From Brevibacillus_H ginsengisoli (lineage in GTDB: Bacteria > Bacillota > Bacilli > Brevibacillales > Brevibacillaceae): a DNA stretch of 64,000 nt. The stretch covers positions 124,001 through 188,000 of the forward strand of contig NZ_JBNJQR010000002.1 in the NCBI RefSeq assembly GCF_050113715.1, in the 5' to 3' direction. Positions 1 through 8,673 of this stretch are shown in pieces. Every line of letters starts with the position of its first letter. Position 1 is the first letter of the stretch. Position numbers and translations under genes: made by a program. The notes below the pieces were generated by a model. That model was not told where the DNA came from. It searched no databases and saw only the letters and a list, made by a program, of their open reading frames with translations.

Positions 1-513
1 ATCGCTCTTGTTTTAGGAATAGGAAGTTGGGTTGGCTTTACATATGCGCCGTTGAACAAGTTATGGTCGGAAGACGAACCTAGCGTTCAAGCCAAAGAAA
101 CTCAATGGAGTGCCCCAGCTAACAACTCTGCAAAAAAGACGTTCCATCCTTCTGCCTTGTCTGATAATGATCTCAAGATTTTGGCCAACGCCGTCTATGG
201 AGAAGCGAGAGGTGAACCTTATACGGGGCAGGTAGCGATTGCAGCCGTCATTATAAATCGTACCAAGAGCCCTTCTTTTCCTGATACAGTCTCCGGAGTT
301 ATTTTTGAACCGGGAGCGTTTACAGCGGTCTCAGACGGCCAAATCTGGCTGACACCAAACGATAAGGCCAAAAAAGCTGTTCAAGACGCGTTAAAGGGAT
401 GGGATCCGTCAGGAGGATGCACCTACTATTTCAACCCTGATACCGCTACTTCCGCATGGATCTGGAGCAGACCACAGGTGAAGCGGATCGGTAAACACAT
501 TTTTTGTAAATAA
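1..513 (+). CDS. sleB: Spore cortex-lytic enzyme SleB-type cell wall hydrolase (5' truncated by window)
   Basis: The frame is open from base 1 and the true start lies upstream of the window. The first 17 codons are hydrophobic and look like a signal peptide or anchor. A short polar linker follows, then a Hydrolase_2 (SleB/CwlJ) catalytic domain from about base 160, with the family motif YGEARGE and an ending typical of the family (GKHIFCK). The enzyme cleaves spore cortex peptidoglycan during germination. No peptidoglycan-binding repeat lies between the hydrophobic segment and the catalytic domain, so this is a short form if the hydrophobic stretch is the N-terminus. It sits 23 bp before ypeB, the usual sleB-ypeB pair. 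The TTG at 52 is internal, not a start. Confidence 0.85.
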   Translation: MALVLGIGSWVGFTYAPLNKLWSEDEPSVQAKETQWSAPANNSAKKTFHPSALSDNDLKILANAVYGEARGEPYTGQVAIAAVIINRTKSPSFPDTVSGVIFEPGAFTAVSDGQIWLTPNDKAKKAVQDALKGWDPSGGCTYYFNPDTATSAWIWSRPQVKRIGKHIFCK

Positions 514-536
514 TCTATGAAAGGAGCGGTTTTAGC

Positions 537-1901
537 ATGGTCTATGGAGGGGTATCCAAGGTTTTGTTTCCGGTTGCTGCAATAGCTCTAGTAGGGGCTG
601 GAATGTGGGGTTACCAGGAGCACAACGAGAAGAATTCAATCTTGATTAAGGCTGAAAACCAATACCAAAGAGCGTTTCACGATTTGAACTATCGCGTGGA
701 TAAATTGCACGACGAATTGGGCAAATCCCTTGCGATTAATTCACGCAAACAAGCAACGCCATGTTTAACGAATGTCTGGCGACTAGCCTATGCGGCACAA
801 TCAGATGTTGGGCAACTGCCATTGACTTTGATGCCGTTTAATAATACGGAGGAGTTTTTGGGAAAGGTAGCCAGCTTTTCTTATAATGTGGCTGTTCGTG
901 ACCTTAATCAAAATCCGCTGAGTGAAAAAGAGTACCAAACCCTAACGACACTTTACAAGCATTCTCAGGAAATTCAAAGCGAGTTAGCCCATGTCCAATC
1001 CAAAGTAATTGATAACAAGCTCAGATGGATGGATGTGGAATCAGCCCTTGCTTCAGACGAGAAAAAATCGGACAACACCATTATTGACGGTTTCCGCAAA
1101 GTGGATAATAAAGTAAAGGAATATGAGGATTTGGATTGGGGCACATCCGTACAAAGTCTAGAAAAGAAAAAGAAGCAACGCATTCAAGGGTTAACCGGAA
1201 AGCAAATTACCAAGGATGAGGCTGTACGAATTGCCGAGAAGTTTACTGGGATCAAAACGAATCAGGCTAAATATGAAGTGGATGAGAACGGCTCTGGTGA
1301 ATCCTATTCTGCCTATAGTGTGCGGATTACCCAGAACCCGAACCAACAACACTCTATGCATCTGGATGTTAGCAAACGAGGTGGACATGTTGTTTGGTTG
1401 TTAAACGAACGGGGAATCGATGGAGAGAAGCTTTCCATGGATCAAGCGAAGAAACGAGCGCAGGAGTTTCTCAATACTCATGGATTCCCGAATATGGTCC
1501 AAACAGAGAGTGACAGTTATTCCGGACTCGCCGTTTTTACCTTTGTTCATGAACAGAATGGAGTCCGCATCTACCCGGATTCTGTCTTGATCAAGGTTGC
1601 GCTTGATAACGGAGACGTACAAGGCTTTAAGGCGGAGGAATATCACTTTAACCACAAGTCAAGAACAATTCCGAAACCTAAACTCACCATGCAAAAAGCA
1701 AGAACAATGGTGAACCCGAGAATGAAGGTGACCGAGCAACGTTTAGCTCTCATTGATGGAAAGGACGGAAGTGAGAAGCTATGCTATGAATTTACGGGAA
1801 GCTTAGGTCAAGACTTGTATACGATCTATATTAACGCGCAAAATGGCGATGAAGAAGAGATTGTGAAGATGGATACTTTACCAGGGCAAGACAGAACCTA
1901 A
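537..1901 (+). CDS. ypeB: Germination protein YpeB
   Basis: This 454-residue protein has an N-terminal membrane anchor (about residues 6-25), a helical middle region and C-terminal PepSY-like repeats. It matches the length and layout of YpeB, which is needed to localise or stabilise SleB in the spore. The ATG at 537 is preceded by AAAGGAG at about 519-525. The gene is the second of a two-gene operon with sleB and is closed by a terminator hairpin at 1921-1953. Such operons are expressed in the forespore under sigma-G in Bacillus; I did not identify that promoter because it would lie upstream of the window. Confidence 0.9.
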   Translation: MVYGGVSKVLFPVAAIALVGAGMWGYQEHNEKNSILIKAENQYQRAFHDLNYRVDKLHDELGKSLAINSRKQATPCLTNVWRLAYAAQSDVGQLPLTLMPFNNTEEFLGKVASFSYNVAVRDLNQNPLSEKEYQTLTTLYKHSQEIQSELAHVQSKVIDNKLRWMDVESALASDEKKSDNTIIDGFRKVDNKVKEYEDLDWGTSVQSLEKKKKQRIQGLTGKQITKDEAVRIAEKFTGIKTNQAKYEVDENGSGESYSAYSVRITQNPNQQHSMHLDVSKRGGHVVWLLNERGIDGEKLSMDQAKKRAQEFLNTHGFPNMVQTESDSYSGLAVFTFVHEQNGVRIYPDSVLIKVALDNGDVQGFKAEEYHFNHKSRTIPKPKLTMQKARTMVNPRMKVTEQRLALIDGKDGSEKLCYEFTGSLGQDLYTIYINAQNGDEEEIVKMDTLPGQDRT

Positions 1902-1920
1902 TCATTCCCAAAATACCTGA

Positions 1921-1953
1921 GACTCGGTGCCAGCCGGGTCTTTTTCTTCTTTT
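1921..1953 (+). terminator. Rho-independent terminator after sleB-ypeB
   Basis: GACTCGG and CCGGGTC form a 7-bp stem (one G-U pair) followed by a T-rich run of 10 or more bases with two interruptions. Confidence 0.75.
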
Positions 1954-2056
1954 AACACCAATCATAGCAATTTCCAAAGTTATAAAGGATGTGCCTTTTT
2001 CTTCTAAGAAAAGACGTGTATAATAATGGGTATTGGGAGTGAAGGGGGAACAGTAC

Positions 2057-2746
2057 TTGATTGTGCTACCACAAATTGGACAAGTAATCTGGCTCAGTCC
2101 ATATACAACATCAATTGAAAGAAGTAAACTTGTCTATAAATCGCGTGTTGCGGATATCCAAAATGACATGATCATTATTGAACTTCCTATCAATGAAACT
2201 CATCCGAGCGGAATAAGCTCTTATGTAGTTGGTTCAAGATGGCAATGCTGGTATATAGGCGGGGATGGCTCTCGTTTTGATTTTCAAACCGAGATTATCG
2301 GCAAACGTCGCGAGAACATTCCGATGCTGGAATTGAAGCCTCCTGTGAAAACTGAGGTAACCAGGACGCAGAGACGCCATTTTGTTCGGGTGTCGACTCA
2401 TGTGGAAATTGCTGTGAAGATAGATGATCGTGTTCGCAACTATCACTTCCTTGCCCGAACCATAGATTTGAGTGGAGGCGGGCTGGCTTTTTCTTGTCCT
2501 GACAAATATACTTTGCAAGAAAAAGACCAATTAAAAATTTGGCTGGCTCTACCGAGTAAATCAAATAAAGTTGGGCATGCTTATGCCGTTGGGGAAATCA
2601 TTCGAGTGAAGCGGCCAGAGGAAAAAGGCGGTAATCAGTGGGTCTCCGTCAATTTTATGGAGATTAAGGAAGGAGACAGAGCCAAAGTAATCCGGGCGTG
2701 CTTTGAGCGTCAACTGGAGCTGAGAAACAAAGGGATAGGGGAATAA
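2057..2746 (+). CDS. motI: Flagellar brake protein, PilZ domain (MotI/YpfA family)
   Basis: The protein has an N-terminal YcgR-like beta domain and a C-terminal PilZ domain. The c-di-GMP-binding signature is visible as RRHFVRV followed later by DLSGGG. Family members slow the flagellar motor when c-di-GMP is bound. I place the start at TTG 2057 because the G-rich Shine-Dalgarno at 2041-2048 sits 8 nt upstream; the frame is open back to TTG 2033. A TATAAT at 2019-2024 is a plausible -10 box without a good -35. The position after ypeB matches ypfA of B. subtilis. Confidence 0.8.
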   Translation: MIVLPQIGQVIWLSPYTTSIERSKLVYKSRVADIQNDMIIIELPINETHPSGISSYVVGSRWQCWYIGGDGSRFDFQTEIIGKRRENIPMLELKPPVKTEVTRTQRRHFVRVSTHVEIAVKIDDRVRNYHFLARTIDLSGGGLAFSCPDKYTLQEKDQLKIWLALPSKSNKVGHAYAVGEIIRVKRPEEKGGNQWVSVNFMEIKEGDRAKVIRACFERQLELRNKGIGE

Positions 2747-2771
2747 CTGATATTTCAAGAGGCGAGAAACA

Positions 2772-2960
2772 ATGCGCAGACGAGATGACTATCCAATTCG
2801 CTATGGAAGGTTTTCCTCCCGAATAGAACGATACATACTCACCTTGATAATTGCTTCGACAATAACGTTAATCCTTGGTCAAAGTTTGTTTTCCTTCGAT
2901 TCCGTTCGACATTTTCTGGTTGAAACAGAGCGGTGGGAAGGAAAAACACAGACACCTTGA
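2772..2960 (+). CDS. ypfB: YpfB-family small membrane protein (DUF5359-like)
   Basis: A 62-residue protein with an arginine-rich N-terminus and one membrane segment (about residues 21-42). It lies between the PilZ protein and cmk, as ypfB does in B. subtilis. AAGAGG precedes the ATG. The function is unknown; the assignment rests on size, topology and position. Confidence 0.65.
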   Translation: MRRRDDYPIRYGRFSSRIERYILTLIIASTITLILGQSLFSFDSVRHFLVETERWEGKTQTP

Positions 2961-3016
2961 AGTTTGCGCCACCCTATTTTTTGTGGTAGGATAAACCATA
3001 ACAGCGGTAGAACTCT

Positions 3017-3040
3017 AGCAGGCTTGTCCTGCTTTTCTTA
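3017..3040 (+). terminator. Short hairpin terminator upstream of cmk
   Basis: AGCAGG and CCTGCT form a 6-bp stem with a 5-nt loop, followed by TTTCTT. It separates the ypfA-ypfB unit from cmk. Confidence 0.5.
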
Positions 3041-3069
3041 TTTTCAACTTAGTAGGTGAAACTTGAATT

Positions 3070-3732
3070 ATGAATATAGCTATTGATGGACCAGCAGGGG
3101 CAGGAAAAAGCACGGTTGCCCAACAAATCGCCTCTTCACTGGGGTATGTGTATATCGATACGGGTGCCATGTATCGTGCGTTAGCATGGGCTGCTCTTAA
3201 AGAGAATAACCCAACGACAGATGAGGCAGCAGTTGCTGATCTTTTACGTTTTTCCCAGATTGAGTTGAAGCGAATGGACGGCTTGCAGCATGTCATTTGG
3301 AATGGACTTGATATTACGCAAGAAATTCGTTCACCAGAAGTGAGCAACAACGCTTCTATCGTCGCCAGCCATGGACAGGTCAGAGAACTGATGTTGACTT
3401 TGCAACGCAATATGGCCAAGCAAGGAAATATTGTGATGGATGGTCGTGATATTGGTACGCACGTCCTTCCTGATGCTGAACTGAAGATCTTTTTAACGGC
3501 ATCGATAGAAGAACGCGCTCAGCGTAGATACGCCGAATTAATTGCTAAAGGCTTCGATGCTGATCTCGAGCAATTAAAGCAAGAAATCGCAGAACGTGAT
3601 AAGCGAGACTGTGAACGCGAAGTAGCTCCCTTGCGTCAGGCCGAAGATGCCATATTGGTGGATACCACTGGACAGACGATCGAGCAAGTGGTTCAACATA
3701 TTCTTGATATCTGCAAAAGAATAGGAGAATAG
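3070..3732 (+). CDS. cmk: Cytidylate kinase
   Basis: The 220-residue protein begins with the P-loop GPAGAGKST and carries the CMP-kinase signatures DTGAMYRA and DGRDIGT. It phosphorylates CMP and dCMP with ATP in the cytosol for nucleotide recycling. The length is normal for bacterial Cmk. It is followed after 6 bp by plsC and then the S1-repeat gene, the same cmk-plsC-ypfD arrangement as in B. subtilis. Confidence 0.95.
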   Translation: MNIAIDGPAGAGKSTVAQQIASSLGYVYIDTGAMYRALAWAALKENNPTTDEAAVADLLRFSQIELKRMDGLQHVIWNGLDITQEIRSPEVSNNASIVASHGQVRELMLTLQRNMAKQGNIVMDGRDIGTHVLPDAELKIFLTASIEERAQRRYAELIAKGFDADLEQLKQEIAERDKRDCEREVAPLRQAEDAILVDTTGQTIEQVVQHILDICKRIGE

Positions 3733-3738
3733 GTTCTC

Positions 3739-4335
3739 GTGAGCTATTATATTGTTTTTCGCGGCATTTTTCGGGCTATTTTTTCTGTATTTTATCGCTG
3801 GCAAGTAAAAGGGGCTCATAATGTCCCGGCTGAAGGTCCTGTCATCCTATGTGCCAACCATATAAATAACTTTGATCCGCCGCTTCTTGGCAGTGGAATA
3901 GAACGTCAAGTTCATTTTATGGCCAAAGAAGAATTGTTTAAGATACCAGTGGTCTCGTTTCTTATTACCAAATTTGGCGCTTTTCCAGTGAAACGGGGAG
4001 CAGGCGATCGTGCCGCTATTCGGTCCACTCTCAAAATCTTGGAAGAAGGCAAGGTTTTGGGAATTTTTCCTGAGGGCACGCGCAGTAAAACAGGCGAGGT
4101 AGGCCAAGGATTGCCTGGATCTGCTATGTTTGCACTTAAATCGGATGCGCGAGTGATTCCGGTGGCAATCGTCGGACCTTACCGATTATTCCGACCAGTT
4201 ACAATTATCTATGGGAAACCGCTTGACTTGTCTCTATATAAAGAAGGTAAGGTAACAGGAGAAACGATGAAGGAAGTAACCGACCTGATTATGCAGAACA
4301 TCAAGGATCTCATTTCACAGCATCGAAGTGAATAG
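3739..4335 (+). CDS. plsC: 1-acyl-sn-glycerol-3-phosphate acyltransferase
   Basis: A 198-residue acyltransferase with the catalytic motif ANHINNFDPP (an NHxxxxD box) and the acceptor motif FPEGTRS. It adds the second acyl chain to lysophosphatidic acid in phospholipid synthesis at the membrane. The GTG at 3739 has GGAG about 12 nt upstream. It is probably cotranscribed with cmk. PlsY and GpsA, encoded at 10003-11656, supply the preceding steps. Confidence 0.9.
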   Translation: MSYYIVFRGIFRAIFSVFYRWQVKGAHNVPAEGPVILCANHINNFDPPLLGSGIERQVHFMAKEELFKIPVVSFLITKFGAFPVKRGAGDRAAIRSTLKILEEGKVLGIFPEGTRSKTGEVGQGLPGSAMFALKSDARVIPVAIVGPYRLFRPVTIIYGKPLDLSLYKEGKVTGETMKEVTDLIMQNIKDLISQHRSE

Positions 4336-4483
4336 GATGGATATTGGTATTGAATGCAAGAATTAGTTAAATACTATGTCTGCGTATCTGGGCTTTAACG
4401 TTCAACCAACCGCCAAAAAAAGTGGATGGTTAATGAATATATAAGCGTCATGAGAAATGGATGGTGCTCAAGGAGGTTTAGTC

Positions 4484-5656
4484 ATGGTGGAAGAAATGAA
4501 CAACAGTCTAACAGAGGTCAAAACAATTTCTGTAGGAGACGTGATCAAAGCCAAGGTGACCAAGGTGGAAGACAAACAAGCTTTGGTTGATGTCGGGTAC
4601 AAATACGACGGACTGATTCCGATTAGCGAGTTATCCAGCCTTCATGTTGAGAAGGTATCAGATGTGGTGGCAGTTGGTGACGAATTTGAAGTGAAAGTCA
4701 CCAAATTGAATGATGAAAAAGAAGAACTCGTGGTCTCCAAGAAAGCCGTTTCCAGTGAAAAAGCTTGGGATGAATTGGCGAAGAAGATGGAGACAGGAGA
4801 AATTATTGAAGCGGAAGTAAAAGAAATCGTCAAAGGTGGATTAGTAGTAGATATCGGGCTGCGCGGCTTCATTCCAGCTTCGATGGTAGAACGCCACTTT
4901 GTAGAAGATTTCAGCGACTATAAAGGTCGTTCACTTTCATTAAAAGTTGTCGAGATGGATCGTGAGAAAAACAAAGTGATCCTGTCTCATAAAGCAGTAC
5001 TTGAAGGTGAAGCCTCCACTCAGAAGAAAGCGGTGTTAGGAAATCTTCAAGCAGGTCAAGTGCTGGATGGTACTGTTCAACGCTTAACTGATTTTGGTGT
5101 CTTTGTTGATATCGGTGGCGTCGACGGGTTGGTTCACGTCTCTGAATTAGCTTGGCACCGCGTGGAGAAACCAGCGGATGTGGTTGCTGAAGGCGATAAA
5201 GTGAAAGTGAAGATCCTTAAAGTCGATAAAGAGAACGAGCGCATCAGCCTCAGTATCAAAGAAGCGCAACCAGGACCTTGGGATCAAGCGATCGGTCAAT
5301 TCAAAGCGGGAAGCGTAGCGACAGGAACTGTAAAACGTCTGGCAAGCTTCGGCGCATTTGTTGAACTTGCGCCTGGTATTGAAGGACTTGTCCACATTTC
5401 TCAAATCGCCAACCGTCATATCGCTACACCAGGTGAAGTACTGAAGGAAGGTCAAGAAGTTCAAGTCAAAATCCTTGATGTGAATCCTTCCGAGCAACGC
5501 ATTAGTTTAAGCATTCGCGCATTGGATGAAGAGAAGGTTGAAAAGCAAGAGCGTGAAAACAAACGGGAGACCCAAGCCTTCCAGCAAGAGAATAACCAAG
5601 GATTAGGTGTTACACTAGGTGATCTGTTCGGTGATTTGAAAGACAAGTTCAAATAA
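4484..5656 (+). CDS. ypfD: S1 RNA-binding repeat protein (RpsA/YpfD family)
   Basis: The protein has four S1 motifs, each starting with a GDV/GxV beta strand (for example VGDVIKAKVTKVEDKQALV and GFIPASMV), then a charged tail of about 35 residues. At about 390 residues it matches the four-repeat YpfD proteins of Bacillales rather than the six-repeat S1 of enterobacteria. The start is ATG 4484, with AAGGAGG 7 nt upstream; an in-frame ATG at 4457 is too far upstream. The leader contains an imperfect hairpin at about 4406-4432, whose role I cannot judge. Confidence 0.85.
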   Translation: MVEEMNNSLTEVKTISVGDVIKAKVTKVEDKQALVDVGYKYDGLIPISELSSLHVEKVSDVVAVGDEFEVKVTKLNDEKEELVVSKKAVSSEKAWDELAKKMETGEIIEAEVKEIVKGGLVVDIGLRGFIPASMVERHFVEDFSDYKGRSLSLKVVEMDREKNKVILSHKAVLEGEASTQKKAVLGNLQAGQVLDGTVQRLTDFGVFVDIGGVDGLVHVSELAWHRVEKPADVVAEGDKVKVKILKVDKENERISLSIKEAQPGPWDQAIGQFKAGSVATGTVKRLASFGAFVELAPGIEGLVHISQIANRHIATPGEVLKEGQEVQVKILDVNPSEQRISLSIRALDEEKVEKQERENKRETQAFQQENNQGLGVTLGDLFGDLKDKFK

Positions 5657-5670
5657 AAGAAGAGATGAGG

Positions 5671-5703
5671 GGATACGCTGGGGTTACTGGCGTATCCTTT
5701 TTT
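5671..5703 (+). terminator. Terminator after the S1-repeat gene
   Basis: GGATACGC and GCGTATCC make a perfect 8-bp stem with an 11-nt loop and a T6 tail. It lies inside the open frame upstream of fni, so it also rules out fni starts before 5704. Confidence 0.9.
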
Positions 5704-5721
5704 GGTAAGGAGATGATGAAG

Positions 5722-6747
5722 GTGGATCGCTCCACTAGAAAAATTGAACATATTCAGCATACTTTAAGTACTGGTGAACGATCTTGGGGCAGTTTGGATG
5801 AGCTTCATTTTATCCCGAACAGTTTACCTAACATATCTTATGTAAACACAGATATCAAAACAACAATCGCAGATATTCCACTTTTGTCTCCTATTTTGAT
5901 TAATGCCATGACGGGAGGAGCGGAAGCCGTCACCAGCATCAATCAACAACTGGCGATTTTAGCTCGGGAAAAGAATTTGGCGATGGCAGTAGGCTCTCAA
6001 ATGGCAGCCATTAAGGATCCCATACTCATTCCCTCCTATCGAATTGTTCGTAAGGAGAATCCGTCAGGCGTTTTATTTGCTAATCTAGGCGCAGAAGCAT
6101 CGGTGGAACAGGCAGTAGCGGCAATTGAGATGATCGAAGCAAACGGTCTTCAAATTCATTTGAACGTGATTCAGGAATTGTTGATGCCAGAGGGAGATCG
6201 AGATTTCACAGGGTACTTGAGGAATATTGAAAGAATTGTCTCAACAGTTCCAGTTCCTGTGATTGTCAAGGAAGTAGGGTTTGGCATGTCACGTGAAACA
6301 ATTCGACAGCTGCAGGAAATAGGCGTTCGCGCAATTGATGTTGGAGGGTCAGGTGGAACGAATTTTGCCCGAGTTGAGAATTTGCGCAGTTCCAGGCCTT
6401 ATCCGATGTTTGACGACTGGGGACTTACCACTCTGCAAAGCATGCTGGAATCCCGAATAGTAAGGTTGGAGAATACTTCGATTATTGCATCCGGTGGCAT
6501 TCGCCATGGCCTTGATATTGCGAAAGCGCTTGCCTTAGGAGCTAATGCTGTGGGGATTGCCCAACTGTTTCTGCGGTTGGTTAGACAAGAAAGTGTTGAA
6601 GCGGGGCTAGAAGTTATCGATGAGCTTCATCACCAGCTGCGTATTGCCATGACGGCTCTGGGCGCCGCTGCAATTACCGAATTGCGAGATGCTGCCTTTA
6701 CATTATCTCCCCAAATAGAGAGCTGGGCAAAGCAACGAGAAATTTGA
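5722..6747 (+). CDS. fni: Type 2 isopentenyl-diphosphate delta-isomerase
   Basis: This FMN-dependent enzyme interconverts isopentenyl and dimethylallyl diphosphate and so feeds the heptaprenyl chain made by HepS/HepT. Visible features are an N-terminal RKIEHI segment, INAMTGG, the glycine-rich VGGSGGTNF and the C-terminal ASGGIRHGLD. The likely start is GTG 5722, 9 nt after AAGGAG at 5707-5712. ATG 5713 and 5716 are in frame but too close to the Shine-Dalgarno, and the ATG at 5665 lies before a terminator. The deduced length of about 341 residues fits the family. Confidence 0.9.
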   Translation: MDRSTRKIEHIQHTLSTGERSWGSLDELHFIPNSLPNISYVNTDIKTTIADIPLLSPILINAMTGGAEAVTSINQQLAILAREKNLAMAVGSQMAAIKDPILIPSYRIVRKENPSGVLFANLGAEASVEQAVAAIEMIEANGLQIHLNVIQELLMPEGDRDFTGYLRNIERIVSTVPVPVIVKEVGFGMSRETIRQLQEIGVRAIDVGGSGGTNFARVENLRSSRPYPMFDDWGLTTLQSMLESRIVRLENTSIIASGGIRHGLDIAKALALGANAVGIAQLFLRLVRQESVEAGLEVIDELHHQLRIAMTALGAAAITELRDAAFTLSPQIESWAKQREI

Positions 6748-6844
6748 TAAAAACTTTCTAGCTTATGAAAAGTGAATCTGCGAGGCATACTTAGCTGTAG
6801 ACAGATTTGCTTTTTATTTTGATAAGGGAGTTTTGCTAGCTTTT

Positions 6845-7510
6845 ATGAACGATGGCATTCTAGCGATGATTGTTCAGTGGACGCTTTTGGTTTGCATTTG
6901 GATGGGGTCTTTTGATCGGCAATTAAATCGGCTTGGGTTGGCAAGAGCTAGCGCCTTAGCCGTACTAACAGTAGTATTGGTTTGTTCCTATGCGAGTTGG
7001 CAGCTTTACTTTCTTCCTGTTTACGTTAACGTTAGTGGAGGCATTCTCCCATTCTTGTTATCAGGATGGATATGGATGAAACTGCCTGCCAAAGGAAAAG
7101 AATACACGTTGGCCTCAAGCGTGTTATTGGCGTGTGTCATCCTGTTCATCAGGAAATTGATTTTCTGGGATCCCGTTTTGCTCATCCTTGATGAAGAACT
7201 GTTAATCCCGATTGCCTGTTTGTTCCTAGTCTTTCTCTTGAGCAGAAGATTGGAACAGCAATGGTTTCTGTTGATTGTTTCCGTCCCGTTGGCGGATGTG
7301 TTTTATGTCTTTAGTAATTTACAGGCGTTGTCCCGCTACTCACAGGCAGTCATTGGCAGTCCCGAAGCACAAGATCGTTTGTGGATCAGTATCTCACTTT
7401 GGATCATTACAATGATCACTTTAGCGTTTTTCAACAGGTTTGCCGCTTTCTCGAGAAAATCACTTCAAGTGTTGTTCAAGTGGAAATCAAAAACAGAACC
7501 TAACAGGTGA
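6845..7510 (+). CDS. yphA: YphA-like membrane protein
   Basis: A hydrophobic protein of about 220 residues with roughly six membrane segments and a basic C-terminal tail. No catalytic motif is visible. Its position just before the YIEGIA gene and der matches yphA in B. subtilis. The start is uncertain: AAGGGAG at about 6824-6830 is only 2 nt from TTG 6833 and 14 nt from ATG 6845. The function is unknown. Confidence 0.6.
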   Translation: MNDGILAMIVQWTLLVCIWMGSFDRQLNRLGLARASALAVLTVVLVCSYASWQLYFLPVYVNVSGGILPFLLSGWIWMKLPAKGKEYTLASSVLLACVILFIRKLIFWDPVLLILDEELLIPIACLFLVFLLSRRLEQQWFLLIVSVPLADVFYVFSNLQALSRYSQAVIGSPEAQDRLWISISLWIITMITLAFFNRFAAFSRKSLQVLFKWKSKTEPNR

Positions 7511-7517
7511 TGATGCT

Positions 7518-8435
7518 GTGATTCTAAAAATATTACATGCGAACGAATTCGTCATTCCATTGATTCTTGGAATAGGCTTTGGAGTGGCGTGTCGAATGTA
7601 TTTACTTCGTACGGATTATCGCCAGTACCCAACCTACCCGCATGGAAAAGTAATCCACGTGGCTTTGGGAGTAATCGCTGCTGCCCTAGGTTCAGTAGCG
7701 ATTCCTGCCTTTATCAAGGAGAACTATACTGCTATTACGTTTCTCACCATAGCTGCCCAACAATTTCGTGATGTACGTACAATGGAGCGGTCAACTTTAA
7801 CGGAGATTGACAAACAGGAGCTAGTGCCGCGAGGAGGTTCTTATATCGAAGGAATTGCCAAGGTGTTCGAGGGGCGGAATTATCTCGTTATCCTAACTTC
7901 CTTCGTCACTACTTTAGCCACTGTGAGATTTAATTCTTGGCTGGCAGGTGTCATCGTAGGTATTCTTTCGCTTATCCTATCTCGGGTGCTCAAGACTGGA
8001 CATAATCTGAAGCATATTGTCGATATCCAAGCGGGCGAAGTGAGATTGGAAGGCCACAACCTATATGTCAGTGATATTTATATCATGAATATCGGGTCAG
8101 AAGATGCGCAAAAGCAGATCCGTGAACATGGGCTTGGACTGATTCTCACGCCAAAGAATCTGAACGCAAACATCACCATTTCTCATCCGGGTCAGCGACA
8201 AGCGATGCTGCATGATGCGTCAACGGTTTTAGGGGTGTATACGGATGAGGGAGAGCCATCTTTAACTCCGCTTGCGAAGCGAGATATGAAAACAGGACGA
8301 ATTGGGGTCTTTTTATTGCCGATTGTACATGATATGGAGAAAGCGATCGTTGTCGTGGGAAATACCCCGATCATTGAAAGTGCTATCCGAATGCCAGAGG
8401 AAGCGGCAGTCTATCATCAGGGAGCGAAACGATAA
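7518..8435 (+). CDS. YIEGIA-family membrane protein (YphB position)
   Basis: A 305-residue protein with several N-terminal membrane segments and the name-giving motif YIEGIAKVFEGRNYL at about residue 110, followed by a soluble C-terminal half. The start is GTG 7518, 8 nt after AGGTG; the frame runs further upstream into yphA but without a ribosome site. It overlaps the next small gene by 1 nt (TAATG), so the two products are probably made together. Members occur in endospore formers, and the B. subtilis counterpart by position is yphB. A role in spore envelope assembly is inference. Confidence 0.75.
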   Translation: MILKILHANEFVIPLILGIGFGVACRMYLLRTDYRQYPTYPHGKVIHVALGVIAAALGSVAIPAFIKENYTAITFLTIAAQQFRDVRTMERSTLTEIDKQELVPRGGSYIEGIAKVFEGRNYLVILTSFVTTLATVRFNSWLAGVIVGILSLILSRVLKTGHNLKHIVDIQAGEVRLEGHNLYVSDIYIMNIGSEDAQKQIREHGLGLILTPKNLNANITISHPGQRQAMLHDASTVLGVYTDEGEPSLTPLAKRDMKTGRIGVFLLPIVHDMEKAIVVVGNTPIIESAIRMPEEAAVYHQGAKR

Positions 8436-8620
8436 TGGCTGATAAAGGGATACTCGCTGTCATCACAACTAAAAAAGAACAAATTGGTGGAGGGGCTCCA
8501 ATCTTTGTGATGGAGAACCATGAAGAATTGCAAAAAACGGCGTTCACGTTAGAAAAAATTCTGGATGGGATGATTCACTATGTAACGGAGGAAACCCTAA
8601 TCATTGTTCGTCATCGTTGA
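8435..8620 (+). CDS. Capping complex subunit for YIEGIA
   Basis: A 61-residue acidic soluble protein translationally coupled to the YIEGIA gene. The size, position and sequence style match the small partner family usually encoded next to YIEGIA proteins. No enzymatic motif is visible. The biochemical role is not known to me. Confidence 0.65.
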   Translation: MADKGILAVITTKKEQIGGGAPIFVMENHEELQKTAFTLEKILDGMIHYVTEETLIIVRHR

Positions 8621-8673
8621 ATTATGATATGATGAGCAAGTGAAAATAGAGATGAGAGAGAGTGTTGTGAAAC

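Noticed and set aside
5665..5721. N-terminal extension of fni
   Set aside because: It is encoded by the perfect terminator hairpin of the preceding gene and lacks homology to isomerases.
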